The notes below the pieces were generated by a model, which was not told where the DNA came from, made no database searches, and worked only from the letters and a program-made list of their open reading frames with translations. Of a stretch of DNA of 64,000 nucleotides, positions 16,520 to 24,514 are shown piece by piece. The stretch's first letter is position 1. The number at the start of each line of letters is the position of its first letter. Source of the stretch: DASRAP01 sp964503275 (GTDB taxonomy: Bacteria; Gemmatimonadota; Gemmatimonadetes; Gemmatimonadales; Gemmatimonadaceae); contig CAZCZO010000003.1 in NCBI GenBank assembly GCA_964503275.1, positions 144,455-208,454 on the forward strand. The letters run 5' to 3'. The translations under genes were made by a program, and so were the position numbers.

Positions 16520-16551
16520 TGGCACGCTGCGGGACAAAGTGGCACGCTGCG
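16520..16551. repeat. Direct repeat pair A (TGGCACGCTGCG, 20-bp period)
   Basis: TGGCACGCTGCG occurs at 16520 and again exactly 20 bases later at 16540. The same pair occurs at 17860 and 19440. It lies upstream of the unknown gene at 16609. Direct half-sites one DNA turn-pair apart suit binding by an AraC-type protein, such as the one encoded at 17048-17875. Confidence 0.75.
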
Positions 16552-16608
16552 TCACGTCCCTGTGTGTGACGACCCCACAGATTGCGGTATCCTCTTCGGT
16601 CGGATGAT

Positions 16609-17085
16609 GTGGTGGAGCAGCAGGAACCAGCACTCCAGACGTCGGCGCACGAGTGGCAGCGTCGGCGCGCCGCGGCGGTGCGACGGTGCACGGCGGAGAT
16701 CCACCGCCGGGTGCCGCATTGGATCGCGATCGGTGCCCGGATCTGGGTCGACCCGCACCTGACACTTGCCCGTCCGGAGCGATTGCGGGGCGAGGAGCTC
16801 GTCGCGTCTGCCTGCCGGGAGATCGCCGCGCGGGCGCAGGTGGTCCAGCGGACGCTCCTCACGCTGCTCGTGTCGAGGGACACGCTGGCGTGGGCCGAGG
16901 CGCTCGCCGACTGCGAGCGCCTCGCCGGCGAGTTGATGCGCCTTGCGCGCCGCGATATCGACGCCGATCTCGATCGTTCCATGCTGTTCACCGCGGGGAT
17001 CGATGCGGCGGACTTCGATGCGGCGTGCGCGCATGCCCTCGAGGAGATCAGGGCGACGCTGCGCTGGGAGGGTTCTGTCGCGTGA
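16609..17085 (+). CDS. Unknown helical protein
   Basis: I do not recognise this protein (about 158 aa). It is Ala/Arg/Leu-rich and predicted helical throughout, with no signal peptide, membrane segment or known motif. GTG 16609 or 16612 is the likely start; a TTG at 16582 is also open, and no strong ribosome site is present. Its 3' end overlaps the convergent AraC-type gene by 38 bases. Direct repeat pair A lies about 60 bases upstream, which links it to the neighbouring cluster. Whether it is truly translated is moderately certain, based on its codon pattern and position. Confidence 0.5.
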   Translation: MVEQQEPALQTSAHEWQRRRAAAVRRCTAEIHRRVPHWIAIGARIWVDPHLTLARPERLRGEELVASACREIAARAQVVQRTLLTLLVSRDTLAWAEALADCERLAGELMRLARRDIDADLDRSMLFTAGIDAADFDAACAHALEEIRATLRWEGSVA

Positions 17086-17875
17086 GCTCGCGCGTCACGT
17101 GCTGGAGCACGAGGGCGAGCGGCCCATCGCCAGCGCGCGCCTCGGTCCCGTTGACCCCGACGTAGCGTTTGAGCAAGGACCGCAGCGCCTGTCCGGACGG
17201 AAAGTCGAGCGCGTAGGCCACATCGTCGTAGCTCCGCCCCTGGTCCTCAAGAAGATGCGCGGCGAGGAGCAACCGGCACCAGCCGATCAGCGTCTCGGGT
17301 GGCGGATAGCCGAGCCTGGCGAGCCGCCGATAGAGCGTACGCCGTTTGAGACCCACGGCCGCGGCGGCGTCGGTGATGGAGAGCGGCGTGTCGGCATGGT
17401 CCAGGAGGTACCGTAGCAGGGGCTCCGCGCCCTCCAGCAGATGGGGCCGGAGGAACTCATGGATGCGCCGGGCTGCCATCTTGTGTCCGGCCGCGGCCAA
17501 GACCGCACCAAGGGCACGGCGCACATCGTCCACCTCGTGCTGGATGACCTCGGTGACGCCCGCCTCGAAGTACTCCATCAAGTCGCGCGGCGTGGTGACC
17601 GTCGGGTCGTAGTACAGCAGGACGGGCACCGTCGGGAAGCGCAGGCGGATCCCGCCGCAGAGTGCGACCCCCTCGCGCTGGGTCGAGGCATACGCGGTGA
17701 CGATGACGGCCGCCGCGCCCCCATGGGCGAGCGTTTCAAGGACCTCGGCCGGGGTCGTGCACGGCACCAATGTGCCGGTGTCCTTGAGCGCGCCCACGAG
17801 CCGCGCCTGGTCGTGCCGAGCACGTACGAAGGCGATGAATCGACGCGCAGAGGCGAAGGTGGCACGCTGCGTCAC
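17048..17875 (-). CDS. AraC-type transcriptional regulator with receiver-like N-terminus
   Basis: The C-terminal half has an AraC/XylS DNA-binding domain: SITDAAAAVGLKRRTLYRRL (first helix-turn-helix) and SYDDVAYALDFPSGQALRSLLKRYVG (second). The N-terminal part (AAVIVTAYAS, VPVLLYYDPTVTTPRDLMEYFEAGVTEVI) looks like a CheY-type fold. The phosphorylation aspartate is not evident, so it is probably a pseudo-receiver. The start is unclear. GTG 17875 gives 275 aa, and a TTG at 17920 with GGAG upstream gives 290; both coincide with direct repeat pair B, so autoregulation is likely. It is a good candidate for the protein that binds the three repeat pairs. Confidence 0.75.
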   Translation of the reverse strand: MTQRATFASARRFIAFVRARHDQARLVGALKDTGTLVPCTTPAEVLETLAHGGAAAVIVTAYASTQREGVALCGGIRLRFPTVPVLLYYDPTVTTPRDLMEYFEAGVTEVIQHEVDDVRRALGAVLAAAGHKMAARRIHEFLRPHLLEGAEPLLRYLLDHADTPLSITDAAAAVGLKRRTLYRRLARLGYPPPETLIGWCRLLLAAHLLEDQGRSYDDVAYALDFPSGQALRSLLKRYVGVNGTEARAGDGPLALVLQHVTRELTRQNPPSAASP

Positions 17876-17891
17876 AATGTGGCACGCTGCG
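17860..17891. repeat. Direct repeat pair B (TGGCACGCTGCG, 20-bp period)
   Basis: TGGCACGCTGCG at 17860 and 17880, again spaced by exactly 20 bases. It overlaps the start region of the AraC-type gene on the minus strand and lies 74 bases before the small lipoprotein gene on the plus strand. Confidence 0.75.
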
Positions 17892-17964
17892 AGTGGTACC
17901 TCGCGACCCGCATCCCCCAATTTGGCTCCATCACGATGTCCCCCCCATCCTCCTGGAGCTTTAC

Positions 17965-18132
17965 ATGCAACGCGCTCGCCTGGTCCGCACCCTGCTCGTC
18001 ACGATCATCCTCGCCGCCACGGCCGCTTGCGCCGGGGACACGGTCGCACCGACCGAGCCGGGGACGGGCTGTAAGGGCGAAGCACCCGAGCCCGGCATGG
18101 TGTGCCGCGGGGACATCTGGGGATGGAACTAG
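17965..18132 (+). CDS. Small lipoprotein / secreted peptide (55 aa)
   Basis: A 55-residue product begins MQRARLVRTLLVTIILAATA and reaches a lipobox-like AATAAC. The mature part would be only about 33 residues: Pro/Gly-rich, with cysteines in GTGCKG and MVCRG, and ending in GDIWGWN. GGAG at 17955-17958 supports ATG 17965. It could be a small outer-membrane lipoprotein or a disulfide-linked secreted peptide. Its stop codon overlaps that of the convergent TPR gene. Direct repeat pair B lies just upstream. Function is unknown. Confidence 0.6.
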   Translation: MQRARLVRTLLVTIILAATAACAGDTVAPTEPGTGCKGEAPEPGMVCRGDIWGWN

Positions 18133-19328
18133 ACCTCCGCGAGCACCACGTGCTCGATCGCCAACTCCTCGAATCGGGTCACGCCCAGCTCGGCGGTCGC
18201 GTCGATGCTGGGCGGGGTGGTGACGGCCGCGAGCGCCTCGCCCAGGAGGTCGGCCCGGAAGGCGACCTCGTGGAAGCCATGCCGGAGGGCCAGATCGCGA
18301 GCGCGGGTCAGGCACTGCTCTGCTTCCTCACGCTGGCCGGCCTGCTGCCACGCCTCCGCCAACTCGAAGAGCGCCCGGGCCACCTCGTAGGGCTGGACGG
18401 ACATCGCCGCGCGTAGTTCGATGCGATGCGCCACCACGCGCAACTCATCAAGATCCCGGGTGATCGCACTGAGGAGTGCGAGCCCGGCGAGGCTCGGGAG
18501 GACGATGCGCTCGGCTTCGGACAAGCCGAGCGCGGCGACGTAGCCGCGCCGGGCGGCCGTCACTCGCCCCATCCGGAAGGCCAGCGTAGCGAGATTCCCG
18601 ATCACCGACGCTCGGCGATCGCGGTCCTGCGCTGACTCGTCGTAGGCGTGCCAGCCGTGCTCCAACGCGGAACCGACGTTCCCTTGCTTGGAGTGGGCGG
18701 CCATCATGGTGATGTGTGCGTCGGCGATGTAGGACGAGTCCAGCGGCAGGATCTTGATCGCCTTCTGTGCCGTCTTCAGCGCGCGCGGGACATTGCCCTG
18801 CTGTGCCGCGAGCGCCGCTTCACCGAGCAGGGCACGGCCCATCAACTCGGGGTCGTTGGCCTTCTTGCCGTCCAGCCGAGCCGCCTCGTAGGTATCGCTG
18901 GCCTCCTCGTGATAGCCGAGCTGACGCAGGACACGCGCCTGTTGCACGGCGGCGAGCCCGCGCACGTCGGCCGGACCCTTGATCACCGCGATGCGGGCGT
19001 GCGTGACGGTCGTGTAGGCGAGGTTGAGCGCGCCGACGCGCTCCATCTCCTCCCCGATCGCGCACAGGGCGCGCACCGCCGACTTGATGTCGCGCACGGG
19101 GATGCCGGGCACATTCAGCGCGGACCAGACGCCGTCGGAGCCTTCGTCATGTTGCTGCTCGGACCACGTCCGCAGCAACTCGGCGCGGTCATTGGGACGC
19201 GCATCGGCCAACCGGGCGGCCACCTGGGCTGCGGCCAGCCAACGCATCGGGAGCAATGAGCTGTCGCCGAGAGCGGCCAGCACATCCGCATCCTGCGAAA
19301 AGGCGGCGAAAGGAGCGAGCATCAGCAT
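18129..19328 (-). CDS. TPR-repeat protein
   Basis: The 399-residue protein is made of antiparallel helical repeats of the TPR type: LAAVQQARVLRQLGYHEEASDTYEAA, LLGEAALAAQQGNVPRALKTAQKAI and ALFELAEAWQQAGQREEAEQC. There is no signal peptide or membrane segment, so it is probably a cytoplasmic scaffold. ATG 19328 is chosen because the longer open frame upstream passes through direct repeat pair C and has no TPR character. The stop codon overlaps that of the convergent small lipoprotein gene. Repeat pair C in its upstream region suggests shared control with the AraC-type cluster. Its partner is unknown. Confidence 0.7.
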   Translation of the reverse strand: MLMLAPFAAFSQDADVLAALGDSSLLPMRWLAAAQVAARLADARPNDRAELLRTWSEQQHDEGSDGVWSALNVPGIPVRDIKSAVRALCAIGEEMERVGALNLAYTTVTHARIAVIKGPADVRGLAAVQQARVLRQLGYHEEASDTYEAARLDGKKANDPELMGRALLGEAALAAQQGNVPRALKTAQKAIKILPLDSSYIADAHITMMAAHSKQGNVGSALEHGWHAYDESAQDRDRRASVIGNLATLAFRMGRVTAARRGYVAALGLSEAERIVLPSLAGLALLSAITRDLDELRVVAHRIELRAAMSVQPYEVARALFELAEAWQQAGQREEAEQCLTRARDLALRHGFHEVAFRADLLGEALAAVTTPPSIDATAELGVTRFEELAIEHVVLAEV

Positions 19329-19439
19329 AGGGCGGGGAACCGGAGGGTGAGGACCATCGCGTCGAACACGCGGCACGCGACAAGCATACGACCGAAGGCT
19401 CGTTCGCGCAAAGTCGCGACCTGCCGCGCCGCTGTCACG

Positions 19440-19471
19440 TGGCACGCTACGGTACAATGTGGCACGCTGCG
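19440..19471. repeat. Direct repeat pair C (TGGCACGCTRCG, 20-bp period)
   Basis: TGGCACGCTACG at 19440 and TGGCACGCTGCG at 19460, with the same 20-base spacing as pairs A and B. It lies 112 bases upstream of the TPR gene on the minus strand and about 150 bases before the MFS gene on the plus strand. The rest of 19329-19624 contains no gene that I can support. Confidence 0.75.
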
Positions 19472-19624
19472 GTACGATCGCGCCGGATTCCATCACAAAG
19501 CTGACGATTTCCGCACAGAAGCCGAAGCCCGTGGTGGCCGTGTCCGGCGCGATCGTGGGGGCCTGCGCCTCCGCCCGCCCATTAGCTTGCAGGCGCCGCT
19601 CGCCCGCTTCCCTCGCTCTGCCCT

Positions 19625-20863
19625 GTGTCCCGCGCTGATCCGTACGCCGCACTGCGATTCCCCAATTTCCGCCGCTACATCTGGGGTCTGTTCGCGCTGA
19701 CGGTCAGCATCCACATCCAAGGGACCATCGTCGGGTGGCAGGTCTATGATCTGACGGGCGACCCCCTCGCGCTCGGGCTGATCGGGCTCGCGGAGGCCCT
19801 GCCCTTCATGGTCAGCGCGCTGTGGTCCGGTCACGTGGCCGATCGCCACGATCGCCGTCGGGTCGTGCTCTGGTCCATGGGGGTCCTGGTGGCCTGTTCG
19901 CTGGCGCTGCTCGGCATCGCGCTGCTCAGCAATGCGCCGACCGGCTGGCGCGTCGCGGGCATCTATGCGGTGATCGTCGCGAGCGGGGTGGCCCGTGCGT
20001 TCCTGCATCCCGCCCGGCAGGCCCTGGGCTCGGAGCTGATCCCGCGCGCGATCTTCCCCAATGCGATCGCGTGGCGCACGACGACCTGGCAGGCGTCAGC
20101 GGTGCTCGGGCCCGCCCTGGGAGGCATGCTCTACGCGGCGGGCGGTGCCGCCCTCGCGTACCTCCTCGACACCATCCTGATGCTCGTGGGGATGTGGTGG
20201 CTCTTCCGCGTGCGGCATACGTCGCCGGTCCGCGCACCGGTCGATGGTGTGATGCTGGAGAGTCTGTTGAGTGGGATCCGGTTCGTGCGCAGTGAACGCC
20301 GGCTCTTCGGCGCCATGACGCTCGACCTGTTCGCCGTGCTCTTCGGCGGCGCGACGGCGTTGCTGCCGATCTTCGCGAAGGACATCCTCGCGGTCGGTCC
20401 GACCGGTCTCGGCCTCCTGCGCGCGATGCCCGCGGTCGGCGCCGTCCTCATGAGCATCGCGCTGGTCCGCCGGCCCATCACCCGACACGTCGGGCGCACC
20501 ATGCTGGTGGCGATCACCTGTTACGGCCTGAGCATGATCGGGTTCGCGCTCAGCGGGACACTGTGGCTCAGCTGTCTGCTGCTCGCGGCGGCCGGCTGCT
20601 TCGACATGATCGGGGTGGTCGTGCGGAGTACGCTGCTGACCGTGGTGACGCCCGAGCACATGCTGGGGCGCGTCAGTGCGGTGAACTCGATCTTCGTCGG
20701 CTCCAGCAACGAGATCGGGGCGTTCGAGAGCGGCGTGACCGCGAAGCTGCTGGGCACCGTCAACAGTGTCCTCGTGGGCGGCGTGGCCACGCTGGGGGTG
20801 GTCGCATGGGTGGGCCGCGCGTTCCCAGCCTTGCGGCGGATGGATCGCTGGCCCGAACATTGA
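19625..20863 (+). CDS. MFS transporter, EntS-like exporter
   Basis: The 412-residue protein has about twelve hydrophobic segments. RFPNFRRYIWGLFALTVSIHIQGTIVGWQVYDLTGDPLALGLIGLAEALPF is the classic start of the EntS/enterobactin-exporter-like MFS group. The inter-helix loop SGHVADRHDRRRVVL carries the conserved MFS motif A. The cargo cannot be inferred; no siderophore genes are nearby. The start is GTG 19625. A TACGAT sequence at the end of repeat pair C might serve as its -10. Confidence 0.85.
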   Translation: MSRADPYAALRFPNFRRYIWGLFALTVSIHIQGTIVGWQVYDLTGDPLALGLIGLAEALPFMVSALWSGHVADRHDRRRVVLWSMGVLVACSLALLGIALLSNAPTGWRVAGIYAVIVASGVARAFLHPARQALGSELIPRAIFPNAIAWRTTTWQASAVLGPALGGMLYAAGGAALAYLLDTILMLVGMWWLFRVRHTSPVRAPVDGVMLESLLSGIRFVRSERRLFGAMTLDLFAVLFGGATALLPIFAKDILAVGPTGLGLLRAMPAVGAVLMSIALVRRPITRHVGRTMLVAITCYGLSMIGFALSGTLWLSCLLLAAAGCFDMIGVVVRSTLLTVVTPEHMLGRVSAVNSIFVGSSNEIGAFESGVTAKLLGTVNSVLVGGVATLGVVAWVGRAFPALRRMDRWPEH

Positions 20864-20930
20864 CGGCGCGTGATGACGGACCGACCCCGTCCGCGCCGCG
20901 CCTGCTCCCACCACCGTTCGCCCCGACCCG

Positions 20931-21416
20931 ATGCCCTACACGCCCATCCTTGCCACGCTCGGCTACATCCGTTCGCCCGATGGCGAGCGCGTGCTCATGG
21001 TCCATCGTACCGCGCGTCAGGATGATCAGCAGTTGGGCAAGTACAATGGCTTGGGGGGCAAGCTCGAGCCGGGTGAGGACATCGTGAGCGGGATGCGCCG
21101 CGAGATCCTCGAGGAGTCCGGGCTCACGGTGACTGCGATGCGGCTGCGCGGCACAATCAATTGGCCCGGCTTCGGGGCGGCAGGCGAAGACTGGTTCGGA
21201 TTCATCTTCGTGATCGACGCCTTCACCGGGACCGCGCCGGCCACGAACGCGGAAGGTCGGCTGGAGTGGGTGCCGCAGTCGCGCCTGCTCGAGCTGCCGC
21301 TCTGGGAAGGGGATCGCCACTTCCTGCCGTTGGTGTTCGACGACGACCCGCGGCCCTTCCATGGCGTGATGCCCTACGCGGGCGGACACCCGGTCTCGTG
21401 GACCGTGAGTCGCTGA
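20931..21416 (+). CDS. NUDIX hydrolase, MutT/8-oxo-dGTP diphosphatase-like
   Basis: The 161-residue protein has a complete NUDIX box, G-x5-E-x7-REILEESG, in GKLEPGEDIVSGMRREILEESGL (residues about 44-66). The N-terminal TLGYIRSPDGERVLMVHR and the LGKYNGLGGK lead-in are typical of 8-oxo-dGTP-type MutT proteins. It probably removes oxidised nucleotides or other nucleoside diphosphate compounds in the cytoplasm. It is convergent with the antiporter gene, separated by 24 bases. Confidence 0.88.
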   Translation: MPYTPILATLGYIRSPDGERVLMVHRTARQDDQQLGKYNGLGGKLEPGEDIVSGMRREILEESGLTVTAMRLRGTINWPGFGAAGEDWFGFIFVIDAFTGTAPATNAEGRLEWVPQSRLLELPLWEGDRHFLPLVFDDDPRPFHGVMPYAGGHPVSWTVSR

Positions 21417-21440
21417 GCCCGTCCGGTGGTGATCCGCGGC

Positions 21441-22925
21441 CTACGCTTCTTCGGGTCGCCCGAACAGCAACTGCACGAACGGACGTTCCTCTGCCGACGC
21501 GACGATATACACGTGGTCGCCGATCTCGAGGATCGTGTCGGGCCGTGGGGCCAGCAGCGCATCGTTGCGCAGGATCAGCGCCACGGACACGCCCTCGGGG
21601 AACGGGATCTCGGAGACGGCGACCCCCGCGACGTCGAGCGCGGCGTCGATGTAATAACTCAACAGGTCGCCGCGCAGGGGTCGCGTCGAGCTGATCTCCA
21701 GCAGCGCGGGCGGGGCCGGTGGCTCCTTGGACTCCAGCGCCAGTCGCCGCGCCAGCCACGGGACCGACCCGCCCGTGACCATCATGTTCACGACCACCAC
21801 GAAGAACGTGATGTCGAAGATCTGCGATGCGCCGGGCACGCCGCGCAGCACGGGAAAGGTCGCCAGGATGATCGGGACCGCACCGCGGAGCCCACCCCAC
21901 GCAATGAAGGCCTTCTCCCGTGCGGGATAGCGGAACGGCAACAGCGTGATCCACACCGCGAGCGGTCGCGCGATCAGCATGAGCACGAAGGCCAGGCCCA
22001 GACCGATCGCCGCGACCTCCGCGAGCCGCGATGGGTACACGAGGAGCCCGAGCAGCAGGAACATCCCGATCTGGCTGAGCCACGCCAGCGCATCGTGGAC
22101 GCGGGCGATGGTGCTGCGCGTCGGCAGGTCCGCGTTGCCGATGAGCAGGCCCGTCAGGTACACCGCGAGGATGCCGGAGCCCTGCACCAAGCTGGTGATG
22201 CCGTAGCTCAGGAAGGCCAGCGCGAGCGTGAGCGCGGGGTACAGCCCGGTGCCCCCGAGCGCCACTCGCCGCAGCAGGGCCACACCGGCCATCCCGAAGC
22301 CCACGCCCGCGACGCCACCGATCACCAACTGCAAGACGGTCTGACCGGCCACGCCCCACCACGACACATCGTCGACCGATCCCGCTGTCAACGCGGTGGC
22401 GAGCGAGATCGTGAGGAGCACGGCGAGCGGATCGTTGAGCCCCGACTCGAGCTCGAGCGTGGCGCCGGGCCGCTTGCGGAGGTGGATGCCGCTGCCGCGC
22501 AGCACGCTGAAGACGGTCGCGGCATCGGTCGATGACACGACCGCGCCGAGCAACAACGCGACCGGCAACGGCAGCCCCAGCAACCAGGCCGCGAGCGCCA
22601 AGAGCCCGGCGGTGAGGGCCACGCCGAGCGTCGACAGCGCGGCCGCCGGGCGCCAGTACTGGCGCACCAGCGCCGTTGGGGTGTTCAGGCCACCGTCGAA
22701 GAGGATCAACACCAGCGCGGTGGTGCCGGCGCGGAAGGCGAAGCCGTAGTCGTCGAAGCGGATGCCGAGCACGCCCTCGCTCCCGGCCAGCATCCCGACG
22801 CCAAGGAACAGCAGCACCACGGGAATGCCGGTCCGTTCGGACGCTCGGCTCGACACGACCGACACGCCGAGCAAGAGCCCGAAGATCAGCAGGAGGATCG
22901 CGGTCGCGGTCGGTTCGAGGCGCAT
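21441..22925 (-). CDS. K+/H+ antiporter (CPA1, NhaP2/CvrA-like) with C-terminal TrkA-C domain
   Basis: The 494-residue membrane protein has about twelve hydrophobic segments. SSTDAATVFSVLRGSG and LELESGLNDPLAVLLT carry the conserved ion-site aspartates of CPA1 antiporters. The C-terminal part (about 395-494) looks like a cytoplasmic TrkA-C/RCK-C regulatory domain (ILEIGDHVYIVASAEE). It exchanges K+ or Na+ for protons across the inner membrane. TAGGTT lies six bases before ATG 22925 on the minus strand, which suggests a leaderless mRNA. Confidence 0.9.
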   Translation of the reverse strand: MRLEPTATAILLLIFGLLLGVSVVSSRASERTGIPVVLLFLGVGMLAGSEGVLGIRFDDYGFAFRAGTTALVLILFDGGLNTPTALVRQYWRPAAALSTLGVALTAGLLALAAWLLGLPLPVALLLGAVVSSTDAATVFSVLRGSGIHLRKRPGATLELESGLNDPLAVLLTISLATALTAGSVDDVSWWGVAGQTVLQLVIGGVAGVGFGMAGVALLRRVALGGTGLYPALTLALAFLSYGITSLVQGSGILAVYLTGLLIGNADLPTRSTIARVHDALAWLSQIGMFLLLGLLVYPSRLAEVAAIGLGLAFVLMLIARPLAVWITLLPFRYPAREKAFIAWGGLRGAVPIILATFPVLRGVPGASQIFDITFFVVVVNMMVTGGSVPWLARRLALESKEPPAPPALLEISSTRPLRGDLLSYYIDAALDVAGVAVSEIPFPEGVSVALILRNDALLAPRPDTILEIGDHVYIVASAEERPFVQLLFGRPEEA

Positions 22926-22931
22926 CCCCGA

Positions 22932-22937
22932 AACCTA
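22932..22937 (-). promoter_or_regulatory. -10 element of a leaderless promoter for the K+/H+ antiporter
   Basis: On the minus strand TAGGTT is followed by six bases and then the ATG at 22925. There is no ribosome site. Confidence 0.45.
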
Positions 22938-22954
22938 GCGCGGCGCTGTCGCGG

Positions 22955-24514
22955 CTAGGGCACCCGTCGACGCACCGCGTCGGCCGTCTCGCGGATCGCC
23001 TGTTGTTCCGCGGCCGGGAACTTGACCCAGCTGCGCACCATCATCGCCATGCGAGGATGCTGCGCGAACCGCTCCGCGTGCCGGCCGATGAAGTCCCAGT
23101 AGAGCGCGTTGAACGGACAGGCGTCGGGCCCGGTGCGCTGCCCGACATCGTAGCGGCAGCTGGCGCAGTAGTCGCTCATGCGATCGATGTACGCGCCGCC
23201 GCTGATGTACGGCTTCGACGCCATCTGCCCCCCATCGCCCCAGGTGGCCATGCCCATGACGTTCGGGAGTTGGACCCATTCGTAGGCATCGGTGAACGCG
23301 GCCCAGAACCAGCGGCTCAGGGCGGCCGGCTCGACGCCGAGCAGCGTGGCGAAGTTCGACTGCACCATGAGTCGCGGGATGTGATGCACGCGCCCCTGAT
23401 CGCGCACACTGCGCAGCGTGTCGGCCAGACAGGTGAGATCGCAGGCCTCGTGCGTCGTCCCGTCGTAGGGTTCGCCGTCCGGCGCCCAGTACCACACGGG
23501 GAGCGCGCGCGTCCCGCCCAACGCGTTGACCTGGCGCAGCGACGGCATCGCGTGCCAGTAGTAGCCGTAGACGTACTCGCGCCAGCCGAGGATCTGCCGG
23601 ATGAACCCCTCGACGCTCGGCAACGGGGCGTGTCCTGCGTGGTAGGCACGTTCTGCGGCACGCACGACCTCGTGCGGCGTGAGCAGGCCGACGTTGATGG
23701 CCGACGAGAGGCCGCTGTGCAACAGCTCATGCTCGCCGTGGCGCATCGCATCTTCGTACGGGCCGAACTCGGGCAGGCGTTCGGTGATGAAGCGTGCGAG
23801 CGTCTGTCGTGCGGCGCGACGCGTGGTCGGCAGGTCGAAGCCCTCGACCGATCCCCATGCGTGTGACCAGCTGGCGACCTGCGCCATGGTACGGCGTGTC
23901 AGCGCGTCGGGCTCCGTCCGTATCGGGGCGGGCACCGCCTTGCTCGCCGGCCAAGGCTTGCGGTTCTCCGCATCGAAGTTCCACGTGCCCCCAACAGGGG
24001 TCCCGTCGGGGAGCATCAGCACATCGTGCTCGCGGCGCAGCTCGCGGTACCACCACTCCATGCGCAACTCCTTGCGCCCGGTGGCCCAGCGCGCGAACCG
24101 TTCGCGCGTCGTATAGAAGCCGCGATCCTCGTGGAGCTCGAGCGTACACGACAGGTCGGCGAGCCGGCCGGCGGCGCGCGTGAGCTCGTTCGCGATGTCC
24201 CACTCACGGCCCCGCGTGGCGAGCACGCGGCCCGCACCGTGCTCGCGCGCGGCCTCGACGATGCCCGCTTCGTAGCTCGCGCTCACGCGATGGTCCACGC
24301 GATAGCCGAGCGCGCGCAATTCCTCGGCGAAGTGGCGCAGTGTGCTGAGGACCAGCACCAGCTTTTGCCGGTGCCAAGGCAGGGCCGCCCCCTTCTGGAT
24401 GCTTTCCACCAACAGCACGATCACGTCGGGGCGCGGGACGCGTGGCAGGCGTGCCACGGCCCGCGAGAATTCCCCGGGCGCGATGAACGTGATGCTGGGC
24501 CGCGCTGCGGTCAC
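22955..24514 (-). CDS. FeS-type (6-4) photolyase / cryptochrome-related protein (FeS-BCP)
   Basis: This 519-residue protein belongs to the iron-sulfur bacterial cryptochrome/photolyase group (PhrB-like), which repairs UV (6-4) lesions using FAD. The C-terminal C-x2-C-x12-C in the YCASCRYDVG region matches the spacing of three PhrB cluster ligands. A further cysteine in HEACDLTC can supply the fourth. WREYVYGYYWHAMP and WVQLPNVMGMATWGDGG are strong family blocks. GTG 24514 overlaps the transketolase stop as GTGA, which supports the start; the open frame further upstream is a shadow of tkt. Light-dependent repair suits a surface or aquatic lifestyle. Confidence 0.9.
   Translation of the reverse strand: MTAARPSITFIAPGEFSRAVARLPRVPRPDVIVLLVESIQKGAALPWHRQKLVLVLSTLRHFAEELRALGYRVDHRVSASYEAGIVEAAREHGAGRVLATRGREWDIANELTRAAGRLADLSCTLELHEDRGFYTTRERFARWATGRKELRMEWWYRELRREHDVLMLPDGTPVGGTWNFDAENRKPWPASKAVPAPIRTEPDALTRRTMAQVASWSHAWGSVEGFDLPTTRRAARQTLARFITERLPEFGPYEDAMRHGEHELLHSGLSSAINVGLLTPHEVVRAAERAYHAGHAPLPSVEGFIRQILGWREYVYGYYWHAMPSLRQVNALGGTRALPVWYWAPDGEPYDGTTHEACDLTCLADTLRSVRDQGRVHHIPRLMVQSNFATLLGVEPAALSRWFWAAFTDAYEWVQLPNVMGMATWGDGGQMASKPYISGGAYIDRMSDYCASCRYDVGQRTGPDACPFNALYWDFIGRHAERFAQHPRMAMMVRSWVKFPAAEQQAIRETADAVRRRVP

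Noticed and set aside
16520..16551. Sigma-54 promoter reading of the TGGCACGCTGCG repeats
   Set aside because: The repeats begin like a -24 box but GC is not at the required 10-base distance after GG, so they fit an operator better.
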